DNA of 64,000 nt from Planctomycetota bacterium. GTDB lineage: Bacteria > Planctomycetota > OFTM77. Shown piece by piece: positions 8,658 through 17,043 of this stretch. The notes under the pieces are model-generated. The model had not been told where the DNA came from, did no database searches, and was given only the letters and a program-made list of their open reading frames with translations. The translations under genes and the position numbers were made by a program. Positions within the stretch are counted from its first letter, which is position 1. Every line of letters begins with the position of its first letter. The DNA lies in assembly GCA_029260795.1 (NCBI GenBank), contig JAJDCO010000135.1:62001-126000 (forward strand). The letters are read 5' to 3'.

Positions 8658-9776
8658 TCATTCGTCCGCGACGCGACCCACGAGGGAGAGCCGGCGCACG
8701 GGGAGGTCGGGGTCGTCGGTCATCACGACCAGCGTTCCTAGGATGGGACCGACGGGTGCCTCTGGGCGCACCACCAGAACGATCTCGTAGCGGGTCGTTC
8801 GAGCTTGGGCGGGCTGCCATTCGATCCCGAGAAATGACGCCGGCGATGCTTGCTCGAGCCGGACGTCCCGAAGATCGAGTGGTCGGCCCGAGGATGAGAA
8901 AACGCTGAGGCTTCGAGCGGCTCCTCTCTCTCGCGAGACAACTCCGAAGTCGACCTGCCTCTTGGGCGAGAACTCGACATCCGGAAGCACCACCGCGTTC
9001 CAGGCGAGTGTTCCGCGAGGGCGTTCGGGGTCGGAGGTCTCGAAGAGAAGCTCTCCGCTCTGCTCACCGACCGGCAGCCCGCCCTTCAGGCGAACGATCA
9101 GCGAGAAACCGGAGACCGGCCCTTCGATCGGCTGCAGCTCCACGACCTCCACCTGATCGTGGGGATCGTGAGCTCGGACCTCTCCCAGCGCCGCCTCGCC
9201 CGTCGAATGCACTCGCACGGAGCGGCTGGGCTGGGCGTAGCGTCGAGCTTTCCCGAATCGCAAACGGTCGGGCGTGGCCAGAAACGCCAGCCAGATCTCG
9301 AACTCGAAGGCCGCTTCCACGACGGGCTGATCGGGGTCGTTGGACCGAATGCGAATGGCCTCGCGGTGGAGCCCCTCGGACGCGCGAATCGTCTCGATCG
9401 TGATCGGAATATCGAGCACCTCACCTGGGGCGATCGACTCACCGGCTCCTCGAGCGACCGTGCAGCTGCAGCTCGTCTTGATCTGAGAGATGTGGAGTGA
9501 GCTCTCACCGAGATTCACGACCTGAATCACGGTTTCGAGGACTTCGCCGCGAGCGTGGCGACCCAGCTCAAACGAGATCTCCGGAAGGTGGATTATCGGG
9601 GGAGTCTCGGTGGTTCGCGATTCCACCGGTGAGCAAGCGATCGGTGCGTCGGTTTGATCGTCACAGCTGACGCCGCCCGCGCCGACGAGGCAGAGGATCA
9701 CGAACCAAGCGGAGCGGGCGAGCCGAGGTGGCTCGCCCGCGCGTTCGCGATGTCGTGACGTACGGAGACGGATCAC
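8658..9776 (-). CDS. DUF1573-domain lipoprotein
   Basis: 372 residues. A lipoprotein signal ends in GAGGVSC (Cys about residue 38). The DUF1573 module has the characteristic ETVIQVVNLGESSLHISQIK, then TSCSCTVARGAGESIAPGE. Further immunoglobulin-like beta modules follow, including RLRFGKARRYAQPSRSVRVH and RQVDFGVVSRERGAARSL. The GTG at 9776 follows the stop of the upstream DUF1573 gene directly, so the pair is an operon. DUF1573 proteins are secreted or envelope-bound with unknown function. Confidence 0.82.
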   Translation of the reverse strand: MIRLRTSRHRERAGEPPRLARSAWFVILCLVGAGGVSCDDQTDAPIACSPVESRTTETPPIIHLPEISFELGRHARGEVLETVIQVVNLGESSLHISQIKTSCSCTVARGAGESIAPGEVLDIPITIETIRASEGLHREAIRIRSNDPDQPVVEAAFEFEIWLAFLATPDRLRFGKARRYAQPSRSVRVHSTGEAALGEVRAHDPHDQVEVVELQPIEGPVSGFSLIVRLKGGLPVGEQSGELLFETSDPERPRGTLAWNAVVLPDVEFSPKRQVDFGVVSRERGAARSLSVFSSSGRPLDLRDVRLEQASPASFLGIEWQPAQARTTRYEIVLVVRPEAPVGPILGTLVVMTDDPDLPVRRLSLVGRVADE

Positions 9777-11024
9777 TCAGCGCCGATCCTGATCCTGCTG
9801 AGGCTCGATGATGAACCCGTGGTAGGCGATCACCTTGCTCGAGACGTCCGGGTTGTTGGTCGTGAAGGTCAGGCGACCGTGGAAGTAGCGATCCGGAATG
9901 TCGGCGGAAGCGCGCACGACGATGCGGTACACCTGGCCGTCCTCGACGGCTTCGAGATCGGCCGTGATGTACTTGCGGTAGGTTCCGTCCTCGAGCTTGG
10001 TCCGGAGGTCGAGGTTGCTCTCGATCTTGACGTCCGTGATCTCGAGGTGCAGATCGGCCTCGCGGTTGGTGATCGTCAAGACCTGCTCGCTCGCCTGGCC
10101 CTTGGGAATCCGGCCGAAGTTGAGACGCGAGCCACTCGGCTCGAAGGCCAGATTCGGCTGGATGTTCGCCCGGACGGCAAAGGTGACTTCCTCGGCGCGC
10201 GGATGCTCGAGGCGGAGCACCGGACGCACGACGAGATTCTGAACCACCGAGCTGTCATTGACCGTGACGTCGACCCGGATGGCCGGGTTGCCGGCGTTCT
10301 GGATCTTCTCCCACTTCAGGTCGAGGAAGGGGGAGTTGGGAAGGACCTCGAGCACCTTGAAGTCGTTGCCGTCGGTCGCCGTGATCGTGACGGATTGGCT
10401 CGGCGTCTCGCCCTTGAACACGTCGAGGAAGTTCACGATCGGCGGCTCAGTCGTGAACAGCCGCGTGATGTCCGCCGTGAAGGTGAGATCGACGACCTGC
10501 TTTTGCGGGTCGTTCGAGAACACCTTGATGTACTTGGTGACCTTGCCGCTGAACTTGGTCGAGTCGAACTGGATGTCGATGGTGGCAGCCTCACCCGGAC
10601 GCAGGTACTTCAGTGAGACATCGCCGACCGTGCAGCCACAGGTGGGGCGCACGTCCTTGATGACCAGGTCGCCTTCACCTTCGTTCTTGAAGTTGTAGGT
10701 GTGGGTCTTTTTCTCGCCCTGGTAGAGACGACCGAAGTCGTGCGTCAGAGTCTCGAAGCTGAGGACCGGAGGCGGGCCGGTCGGAGGCGGAGTCGCATCG
10801 CCGGTGGCGGGCGCTCCATGATCGTGCCCGTCCCCTTCGAAGTGCTCACCCGAGCCGGAAGCCGCGAACTGCTCGGAAACCTGCTCGTCGAGCGGCTTCG
10901 GGGGTTCGCCGCTACCCGAGGTCTCGGCCGTATCGCCGACGGGGCCGGCATCGTTCAAGTCGACTCGCTCGCAGGCCCAGAGGGCGGTGAGCGCCACGAA
11001 GAAAGTCGTGTACAGCCTTCTCAT
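9777..11024 (-). CDS. DUF1573-domain lipoprotein
   Basis: 415 residues from the ATG at 11024, which has a strong ribosome site (GAAGGA, 7 bases away); the open frame continues to 11192 but the extension is Arg-rich and unlikely. The signal peptide ends in FVALTALWAC, a lipobox with an unusual Trp. A linker rich in Gly, Ser, Pro and His precedes DUF1573 (FETLTHDFGRLYQGEKKTHT; NFKNEGEGDLVIKDVRPTCG; CTVGDVSLKYLRPGEAATID). Several more beta modules follow, e.g. RLNFGRIPKGQASEQVLTIT. Probably an envelope protein made with its downstream paralogue. Confidence 0.85.
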   Translation of the reverse strand: MRRLYTTFFVALTALWACERVDLNDAGPVGDTAETSGSGEPPKPLDEQVSEQFAASGSGEHFEGDGHDHGAPATGDATPPPTGPPPVLSFETLTHDFGRLYQGEKKTHTYNFKNEGEGDLVIKDVRPTCGCTVGDVSLKYLRPGEAATIDIQFDSTKFSGKVTKYIKVFSNDPQKQVVDLTFTADITRLFTTEPPIVNFLDVFKGETPSQSVTITATDGNDFKVLEVLPNSPFLDLKWEKIQNAGNPAIRVDVTVNDSSVVQNLVVRPVLRLEHPRAEEVTFAVRANIQPNLAFEPSGSRLNFGRIPKGQASEQVLTITNREADLHLEITDVKIESNLDLRTKLEDGTYRKYITADLEAVEDGQVYRIVVRASADIPDRYFHGRLTFTTNNPDVSSKVIAYHGFIIEPQQDQDRR

Positions 11025-11330
11025 CGTCAAATCCTTCGACATCTTGCGACTTCTGGGACAGGGGCGGCGCGACTGGAAGCGGCCTCGCTCGCCTCGCCGT
11101 TCGGTTGCCGGTCGGATCCGTCCGTTCCAGCCTCCGTCTGATAAATACGACTCGACCTTTCCTGATCGAACCGCTCTCTTGGAGAGAGGCAAGTCCGGGG
11201 GATTCTCACCGAACCTCGGGGATTTTCCCGGTTGTCACCCCCGAAGTCGAGCGGATATACTCTTCGTAAACCCAAAGACTAGAAGCCCCACATCCCCCGA
11301 CAGTCCTTTCTGGTTTACTCCGGAGTAGAG
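11025..11330. other. 306-base divergent intergenic region
   Basis: It separates the minus-strand DUF1573 pair from the plus-strand gene at 11331 and encodes no convincing protein. It contains a good plus-strand promoter (11232-11261). On the minus strand there is an AT-rich TATTTA (reverse of 11143-11148) that could be a -10 box for the DUF1573 operon, but its -35 is poor. Confidence 0.5.
11232..11261 (+). promoter_or_regulatory. sigma-70-type promoter
   Basis: TTGTCA (11232-11237), an 18-base spacer and TATACT (11256-11261). The expected transcription start is near 11268, giving a leader of about 60 bases before the ATG at 11331. Confidence 0.6.
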
Positions 11331-11855
11331 ATGCAGACCAATAAGGCCTTCCTGGTCGTTGCCGTTCTCGTGCTTGTTGCCATGGCCGCTACCGTGATCT
11401 TCCTGATGAACGACAGCCCGGCGAAAGGCGACTCCACCGACGTCCTCTCGGTGGACGGTGAGCAGTCCCGCGCCACTGAAAGCCTGCCCCAGCTCGATGC
11501 CGAAGGAACCGAAGCCGAAGCCATCGCCCTCGAGGATGATGATGAGCCCAAGATCTTCGAGATCGGCGAGTTCGTCAACGCGACCCTCGACAACCCAGAC
11601 GATGGTCGTCCGACCTTCATTCGCACACGCGACACCATGGGAAATATCATCCTCGCCGAGCAGCAGTGGCGCGCCACCAAAGGTACTGGCGAGAAGATGC
11701 CCAAGAGGATTCGCGGCGTGGCACGGCTCGCCAAGGCCCGCAAACACCCGGGCGGCGTGAAGATGTCGCGCGAGTTCAAGCCGGTCAAGAAGACGACGGC
11801 TGACGGCAAGAAGGACGGCGACAGCCCTTCTGTCGACGGCGAGAACAAGCGCTGA
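11331..11855 (+). CDS. membrane-anchored hypothetical protein
   Basis: 174 residues of unknown function. An N-terminal membrane anchor (FLVVAVLVLVAMAATVIFLM) is followed by an acidic linker (about residues 30-75, including IALEDDDEP), a short possibly folded core (IFEIGEFVNATLDNP; FIRTRDTMGNIILAEQQW) and a very basic tail rich in Lys and Arg. A ribosome site GGAG lies about 7 bases before the ATG. Its own promoter upstream and a strong hairpin downstream make it monocistronic. I recognise no family; the acidic-then-basic layout suggests an envelope protein that binds a charged polymer, which is speculation. Confidence 0.75.
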   Translation: MQTNKAFLVVAVLVLVAMAATVIFLMNDSPAKGDSTDVLSVDGEQSRATESLPQLDAEGTEAEAIALEDDDEPKIFEIGEFVNATLDNPDDGRPTFIRTRDTMGNIILAEQQWRATKGTGEKMPKRIRGVARLAKARKHPGGVKMSREFKPVKKTTADGKKDGDSPSVDGENKR

Positions 11856-11870
11856 TCTGACACCTCGAAC

Positions 11871-11903
11871 GACCCCTTCTCCGTCCATTCTCGGAAAGGG
11901 GTC
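11871..11903. terminator. bidirectional hairpin terminator
   Basis: Stem GACCCCTT (11871-11878) pairs with AAGGGGTC (11896-11903), extended by TCCG (11880-11883) with CGGA (11892-11895) around an 8-base loop. It lies between convergent genes ending at 11855 and 11942. No long U-tract follows on either strand. Confidence 0.6.
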
Positions 11904-11941
11904 ACGGTGCCCCGGGCTCCTTCGTTCGGCGCCTTTCGCGC

Positions 11942-13672
11942 TCAACGGAGGATCGCACTCCAGCGCTGCAGGCCGGGTGAGCTCAGGCCTCGTCGCTCGG
12001 CTTCGAGAACGAGGTCCAGCGCTCCGCCTCGAAGATCCTGAGCGACAGACCGTCGAATGGCGCCTTCCCAGTGGCTCGCTCTCTCCGGCTCCAGCTCGAT
12101 CATCAGTCGAGACGCTTCGAGTCCGGTTCGGCTCGAATCGTCCAGCCCCGCGAGCCAGCGCTCCGTCAGTCGCGCGAGCCTCTCTCGGACCTCCCTGGCC
12201 ACACCCGGGTCAGGAGTCCCGAACCGCTTCCAGGCCCGATAGATCTCGAGGTATCGGAGCCGAGCCTCTTCGAACCGCTGAGCCACGACGTCTGCGTGGG
12301 CCAGCTCGTAGAGCGCGAAGTAATACTGCGGTGGACGTGAGGTCTCTGAGCACTCCACGATCTGCTCGAGCCGAGCGGTCGCCGCCTTCGACTCGCCCTC
12401 CTTTTGGAGCGCGGTCGCCAAGCCGAACAGCGCCGCCGGGTTGTCGGGATGAACCCGGACCTCGGCTTCCCACAGTGCTCGGTCGGTGCGCCAGTCCGCG
12501 ATCCGAGACCAAACGAGGGCGACCCCGAGGCCGAGGATCAACCCGGCGAGCGCGGCGCGGCTCGCCGAGGCTGGACCACGCCTCGGCAGAAGGCGAGCCA
12601 TCGCCGTGACCCCGAGGAGCAGCAAACCGATCGACGGCAGATAGAGGCTCCGCTCGTTGATGACCGACTGGAGGGCCACCGCCAGCTGAGAGACCGGTGC
12701 GAGCGCGATCAGGAACCAGAGGCATCCGAGCCAAGCTCGCCGCTCTCGACGAGCGATCCCGGCAGCCAGCAGGATCGGTGCGCTGAGGCAAACGAGAGAG
12801 CCGAGGAGTCGCGGAACCGAGGTCGGAGCAAAGTCAGCCGTGGGATAGCTGGTCGCGAGGGGATGTGGCCATACCAGAAGCTGCACGTATCGGCCCAGCC
12901 CGTTGATCGCATAGCCGAGATGCGTGAGCCAATCGCCACCGAACCACGGTCGCTGGGAAACTGTCTCGGAGGCGAGGACCTGCTGCCGCAAGATCCAGTA
13001 AGCCGCGGTGACGACGCTCAGCCCGAGGACGAGCAACCACCGGCTCCTCGATCGGGCGCGCCGAGGCCAGAAGGCTTCGAGGAGAACGACGAGCGGAACG
13101 AGGACCAAGGCGCTCTCCTTGGCGAGCAAGGCGAATGCGCCCGCCAATCCGGTGACCCAGAGAAGGTGGCGCGCACCGCGACGGGCGCGGCCCGCCAGGA
13201 TCAGGGTGAGCAGGACACCGCTGGTCGCCATGAGGTCGGCGCGACCCGAGATCCAGGCGACCGCCTCGACCTGGACGGGATGAAAGGCGAAGAGGAGACC
13301 CGTGACGGCCGCGATGGCTCGACCGAGGCCGAGTGCCCTGAGCAGCCAAAAGACGAGGGCGACGTTCAGGGCATGCCAAATCAGGTTGGCGAGGTGATAT
13401 CCGGCCGGCTCGAGCTCGAAAAAGGCACGGTCGGCCGCATAGCTCAGGGTCCGCAGCGGGCGATAGATGTCGGTCTTCTGATCATAGGCCGACGAGATCG
13501 CATCGGCCCGGGTGAAGGTCGAGACCCAATCGAGGCCGAGCAGATGATCATTCGCTACGATGAAGCGATGATCATCGTACACGAAACCACCGCCCCAGGC
13601 CGGGAGCCACAGGAGCAGCGTCACGAAAGCGAGCACAGCGCCGAGCCAGCCATCCCGACGAAGGAGACTCAA
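11942..13672 (-). CDS. PMT/TMTC-like membrane glycosyltransferase with TPR tail
   Basis: 576 residues from a TTG at 13672 that overlaps the stop of the radical SAM gene (TTGA); the frame is open to 13810 but that would overlap by 142 bases. The first three quarters are about ten membrane helices. An early luminal loop has FVYDDHRFIVANDHLL, the acidic motif of GT-C lipid-linked sugar transferases, and later AFHPVQVEAVAWISGRADLM and INERSLYLPSIG, which match the TMTC/DUF1736 group. The tail has TPR-like helices (AALFGLATALQKEGESKAAT). It probably transfers a sugar from a polyprenyl carrier to an extracytoplasmic target. Substrate unknown. Confidence 0.78.
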   Translation of the reverse strand: MSLLRRDGWLGAVLAFVTLLLWLPAWGGGFVYDDHRFIVANDHLLGLDWVSTFTRADAISSAYDQKTDIYRPLRTLSYAADRAFFELEPAGYHLANLIWHALNVALVFWLLRALGLGRAIAAVTGLLFAFHPVQVEAVAWISGRADLMATSGVLLTLILAGRARRGARHLLWVTGLAGAFALLAKESALVLVPLVVLLEAFWPRRARSRSRWLLVLGLSVVTAAYWILRQQVLASETVSQRPWFGGDWLTHLGYAINGLGRYVQLLVWPHPLATSYPTADFAPTSVPRLLGSLVCLSAPILLAAGIARRERRAWLGCLWFLIALAPVSQLAVALQSVINERSLYLPSIGLLLLGVTAMARLLPRRGPASASRAALAGLILGLGVALVWSRIADWRTDRALWEAEVRVHPDNPAALFGLATALQKEGESKAATARLEQIVECSETSRPPQYYFALYELAHADVVAQRFEEARLRYLEIYRAWKRFGTPDPGVAREVRERLARLTERWLAGLDDSSRTGLEASRLMIELEPERASHWEGAIRRSVAQDLRGGALDLVLEAERRGLSSPGLQRWSAILR

Positions 13673-14778
13673 CCGACCCGCGCCTCGGCCGTCGAGGTGA
13701 CCCGCTGCCCGGTTCGAAGCAGAAGGTCGAGCTCGCGGTGGCAGTTCCACCAGCAGCCCTCGCAGGCGGCCACGTCGCGCCGCACCGATCGATACTCCTC
13801 GGAGTACCATAACCGGGAGAACTCACTCGGGTCATCGAGGTGGGCGACCGGGCGCTGGGTCTCGCTCCATGGAACGCAAGGATACACGTCCCCGAAGGCA
13901 TCGATCACCACCGAGGCGTGCCCGGCGCTGCAGCGTTGAGCCGGAGTCTCCCCTGCCAAGAACGGCGCGATACCGCGAAGATAGGCGGGGCTGTTGTCGA
14001 GCCGGTCGCCGACGGGAGACCGCTGCGCGGCCTCGATATCCTTGGCCAGCCGTTGGGCGTCCGAGCCAGGTAGCATCGCAGCCTCGAAGAACTGCGCATG
14101 GTGGGGGAGGAGACCCAAGCCGTCGACACCGCTTCGAGCCGTCAGCTCCAGGGCGGCACCGACCTCTCCGCGATTCTGACCGCTCACGACCGTGACGAAG
14201 TGAACGCGAGGGCCGTGTCCCCGGTCGGCGCGCGCGGCCAGGAGATTCTCGGCCGCGCGCAGGACCTTGTCGAAGGCTCCCTTCGCTCCCCGAATCGCGT
14301 CATGCGTTTCGGCGATGGCTCCATCGAGCGAGAGGTTGATCGAGTGGAGGCCCGTGTCGAGAAGTCGCTCGCAGCGCTCGCGATTCAGCAGGATCCCATT
14401 CGTATTCAAGTGCACGACCGAGCCACGGCTGACGGCATGCGTCAGCAGAGTATCCAGGTCCGGGCGGAGCAGCGGCTCTCCACCGGTCAAGCCGAGGCCC
14501 GTGGCCCCCGTTTGGGTCAAGGCATCGATCAACCGGCGAATCTGATCCGTGTCCCACACCGGCCGATCGTCGCCGCGCCTCCAGGAGTCGCACATGAAGC
14601 AGCGCAGGTTGCACTGATAGGTCAACACGACCGTAGCCAAGATCGGGCCCGAAACCGCGCGATCCCCGGCCAGAGCGCTTCGAATGCGAGCGGTCCGCCA
14701 GAGCTGCTTCATCAACCAGCTCCAACGACTCGGCTGGAGCGCTTGACGAAGATGTCTCAGATACTGGCGCCGAATCAC
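13669..14778 (-). CDS. radical SAM protein with SPASM-like tail
   Basis: 369 residues. The GTG at 14778 overlaps the preceding stop (GTGA) and has AAGGG 7 bases upstream. The [4Fe-4S] motif is CNLRCFMC; the SAM-binding GGE is in LGLTGGEPLLRPDLD; a later conserved strand is SINLSLDGA. The C-terminus holds Cys clusters (CSAGHASVVIDAFGDVYPC and CEGCWWNC) that resemble SPASM or twitch auxiliary-cluster domains. Such enzymes modify peptides, proteins or sugars, and the target is unknown. It lies in a coupled row of three radical SAM genes with two glycosyltransferase-type genes. Confidence 0.88.
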   Translation of the reverse strand: MIRRQYLRHLRQALQPSRWSWLMKQLWRTARIRSALAGDRAVSGPILATVVLTYQCNLRCFMCDSWRRGDDRPVWDTDQIRRLIDALTQTGATGLGLTGGEPLLRPDLDTLLTHAVSRGSVVHLNTNGILLNRERCERLLDTGLHSINLSLDGAIAETHDAIRGAKGAFDKVLRAAENLLAARADRGHGPRVHFVTVVSGQNRGEVGAALELTARSGVDGLGLLPHHAQFFEAAMLPGSDAQRLAKDIEAAQRSPVGDRLDNSPAYLRGIAPFLAGETPAQRCSAGHASVVIDAFGDVYPCVPWSETQRPVAHLDDPSEFSRLWYSEEYRSVRRDVAACEGCWWNCHRELDLLLRTGQRVTSTAEARVG

Positions 14779-15848
14779 GCGCGCACCCTTCGTCCCAAGG
14801 AGCCAAGAATCGTTTGATAGGCCTCGCACGGCGTCCAGCAGTTGGGGCAGTCCCCTTGGCGAATGCCCTCTCGAAGGCGAGCGAGCTCGGTCTCGGCAGC
14901 CAGCAGACGGGCGAGGTCGAATTCGTGATCCCGAAGGTTGCCGACGGCTCGATCGTAGATGCTGCACGGGTAGACCGTCCAGTCATCCCCGATGAAGCAC
15001 GAGGCCGCGAGAGCCGCGCAGGGCAAAGGCGTACGTCCCGTCTGGAGATAGGATTTCAGCAGTGCCTGATACCGTCTCTCGAGATAGGCCACCGGATGCC
15101 AGCGACTCGTCCGCTCGCTGGCCAGTCGGGCGAGCTCTCGTCGGGCCGGCTCGAGGGGAGGCAGCACGCTCTCATCATTGCCGTAGTAGTGCGACGAGAC
15201 GTGGGCGTAGTTGACGTGCAGGTCCTCGGGCGCCAGTTGCGGGATCTCCTTCTGTAGGGACCTCCACGTTTCTTCGACTCGGTCGACGTTCGCCGCCTGG
15301 AGTGTCAGCCCGAAAAACGGTCGAAAGTCGCGCGTTCGCAGGCGAGACAGTCGTCGATAGGTCTCGACGGCTCTCCCGAAGGCACCTTCTCGTCCTCGAA
15401 TCTGATCGTGTAGGTCGGGTGGGCCGTCCAGGCTGACTGTGACGAACCAGCGCGGAGGACGGTGGCGCTCGCGCGTCCGCGCGATCACCGACTCGATCTG
15501 ATCAGGAGTCTGCCCCGTGGTCGGAAAGTCCAACAAGAACAACCGGCGGCTTCGACTCAAGACGACATCGAGGACCTCCTCGAGGTCCGGCCGCAGAAAG
15601 ATCTCACCACCCGACAGGTTGATCCATGAGAAGCGATCGTTGCGCTGGAAGAAGCGATCGATCTCCTGGAGCGTCATCTCGCGAGCCGGCCTCTTCTGCC
15701 AGATGTCGCACATCGTGCATCGACAGTTGCAGCGGCCATTGAGGATCAGGGTGATCCGGTAGGGCCGTCGCGGTGCACGAGTCCAGTTGGAGCGGGCGAC
15801 GTCCCAGCCGAGCCCTGCCAGACGAGGCCAATGTCGAGGAGCGATCAT
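14775..15848 (-). CDS. radical SAM protein
   Basis: 357 residues. The cluster motif is CNCRCTMC in LILNGRCNCRCTMCDIW; the GGE is in INLSGGEIFLRPDLEEV; a later strand has FVTVSLDGPPDLHDQIRG. C-terminal Cys residues (LPCAALAASCFIGDD, VYPCSIYDRAVGNL and CPNCWTPC) suggest an auxiliary iron-sulfur cluster of SPASM type. It overlaps its neighbours by 4 bases on both sides (ATGA with the GT9 gene, GTGA with the next radical SAM gene). Substrate unknown; context favours a cell-surface molecule. Confidence 0.88.
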   Translation of the reverse strand: MIAPRHWPRLAGLGWDVARSNWTRAPRRPYRITLILNGRCNCRCTMCDIWQKRPAREMTLQEIDRFFQRNDRFSWINLSGGEIFLRPDLEEVLDVVLSRSRRLFLLDFPTTGQTPDQIESVIARTRERHRPPRWFVTVSLDGPPDLHDQIRGREGAFGRAVETYRRLSRLRTRDFRPFFGLTLQAANVDRVEETWRSLQKEIPQLAPEDLHVNYAHVSSHYYGNDESVLPPLEPARRELARLASERTSRWHPVAYLERRYQALLKSYLQTGRTPLPCAALAASCFIGDDWTVYPCSIYDRAVGNLRDHEFDLARLLAAETELARLREGIRQGDCPNCWTPCEAYQTILGSLGRRVRA

Positions 15849-17026
15849 GAGATCACGCGAAAGCGGCGCAGGGTCCCTCGACCGCTCTCCTCGTCCAAGA
15901 GACCGGAGCAGGCTGCGACCACCGATTCCTCATCGATCGCCCGCATGCATTCCGGCAGCCGGCAGGTACTGGTCTTGGAATTGAGATTGGTCAGGCAGGG
16001 GCTGCACGGCAAGCCGCGATACAGCACTCGTTGGGGTCCGCCGCGAGGACCGTACAGCACGGGTGTGTTCGGTCCGTAGAGGGCGACGACCGGACAACGA
16101 ACGGCCGAGGCGAGATGCACGGGACCGGTGTCGTTCGAGACGAGGAGGTCGGTGACGCTCAACAGCCCCACGAGCCCGCGGAGCGAGAGCCGCCCCACGA
16201 CCTCGACCGAGGCCTGGGACATTTGCTGCCGGCACGCGTCGATGAGAGGGCGCTCTCGCTCGGTTCCCGTGAACAAGACCTGGGCCCCTCGCTCCCTCAC
16301 CAGCCGATCAGCCAACGCGGCAAAGCGCTCTCCCGGCCAGCGTCGCCCCGGGAAGTTGTCCCCGGAGCCCACGTGCAGGACGACGCGCGGCCTCTGATCG
16401 GGCAGCTCGGAGAGCAGCGCCTCCGCTTCGGCGAGCCCTCGGGGATCGACGGCGAGCACCGGCGGAGCGTCCGGGACGCGAACGCCGATGGCCCGCGCGA
16501 CATCGGCGAAGGTCTCGCTCATGTGACGATCGTCCCGGTATGGAATGCGCGCATTGTAGAGAATGCCGCGCCCTTGTCCGGGCGTCGCCAGGCCAACGCG
16601 CTGTGGCGCTCCGATCAGATAACCGAGAAGCGCCGAGGTCCGTGCGAACTGCTCGAAGTCCAATACGACGTCGAAGCGACGACGCAAGCGGAGCCAAGTC
16701 GTCAGCAGTGCCACCATGGATCGCACGGCGGGTCGCTCGGGAAGCGTGTGGACTCGGTCGACCGCGGTCACGCCCTCGAGAAGGTCGGCGTTGCCGCCCA
16801 GCGTCAGGAAGTGCAGCTCAGCGTCGGGGAACTTCTCCTTCACCGCCTCGAGGAGAGGAAGGATCATCACGATGTTGCCGACACCCCACAGCTTGATCGC
16901 GAGAATCCGGCGCACGGGAATGTCGCCGTCGTCTCGACGAAAGAGATGAGCGAAATGATCGACGGCCGCCAGCCCATGACAGAGCGGGATGCCCAGGTAG
17001 CGATCGAGGTATTTCTGCAACAACAT
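15845..17026 (-). CDS. glycosyltransferase family 9 (heptosyltransferase-like)
   Basis: 393 residues from the ATG at 17026; the frame opens at 17098 but that would overlap the preceding gene. The N-lobe reads RRILAIKLWGVGNIVMILPL and FPDAELHFLTLGGNADLLEG. The C-lobe has VVLHVGSGDNFPGRRWPGER and LLVSNDTGPVHLASAVRCPV, both diagnostic of GT9 ADP-heptose transferases. The usual Gly-Asp after the first strand is Gly-Asn here (GVGNIVM), so the catalytic Asp of WaaC/WaaF is missing. A Cys-rich segment (GLPCSPCL; CRLPEC) sits near the end. Probably builds a surface glycan; donor unknown. Confidence 0.85.
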   Translation of the reverse strand: MLLQKYLDRYLGIPLCHGLAAVDHFAHLFRRDDGDIPVRRILAIKLWGVGNIVMILPLLEAVKEKFPDAELHFLTLGGNADLLEGVTAVDRVHTLPERPAVRSMVALLTTWLRLRRRFDVVLDFEQFARTSALLGYLIGAPQRVGLATPGQGRGILYNARIPYRDDRHMSETFADVARAIGVRVPDAPPVLAVDPRGLAEAEALLSELPDQRPRVVLHVGSGDNFPGRRWPGERFAALADRLVRERGAQVLFTGTERERPLIDACRQQMSQASVEVVGRLSLRGLVGLLSVTDLLVSNDTGPVHLASAVRCPVVALYGPNTPVLYGPRGGPQRVLYRGLPCSPCLTNLNSKTSTCRLPECMRAIDEESVVAACSGLLDEESGRGTLRRFRVIS

Positions 17027-17043
17027 GGCGAAAGAGGACCGAC

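Noticed and set aside
12404..13939. A 511-codon plus-strand open frame opposite the PMT-like gene
   Set aside because: Highly charged shadow without motifs; the minus strand shows a coherent multi-helix membrane protein.
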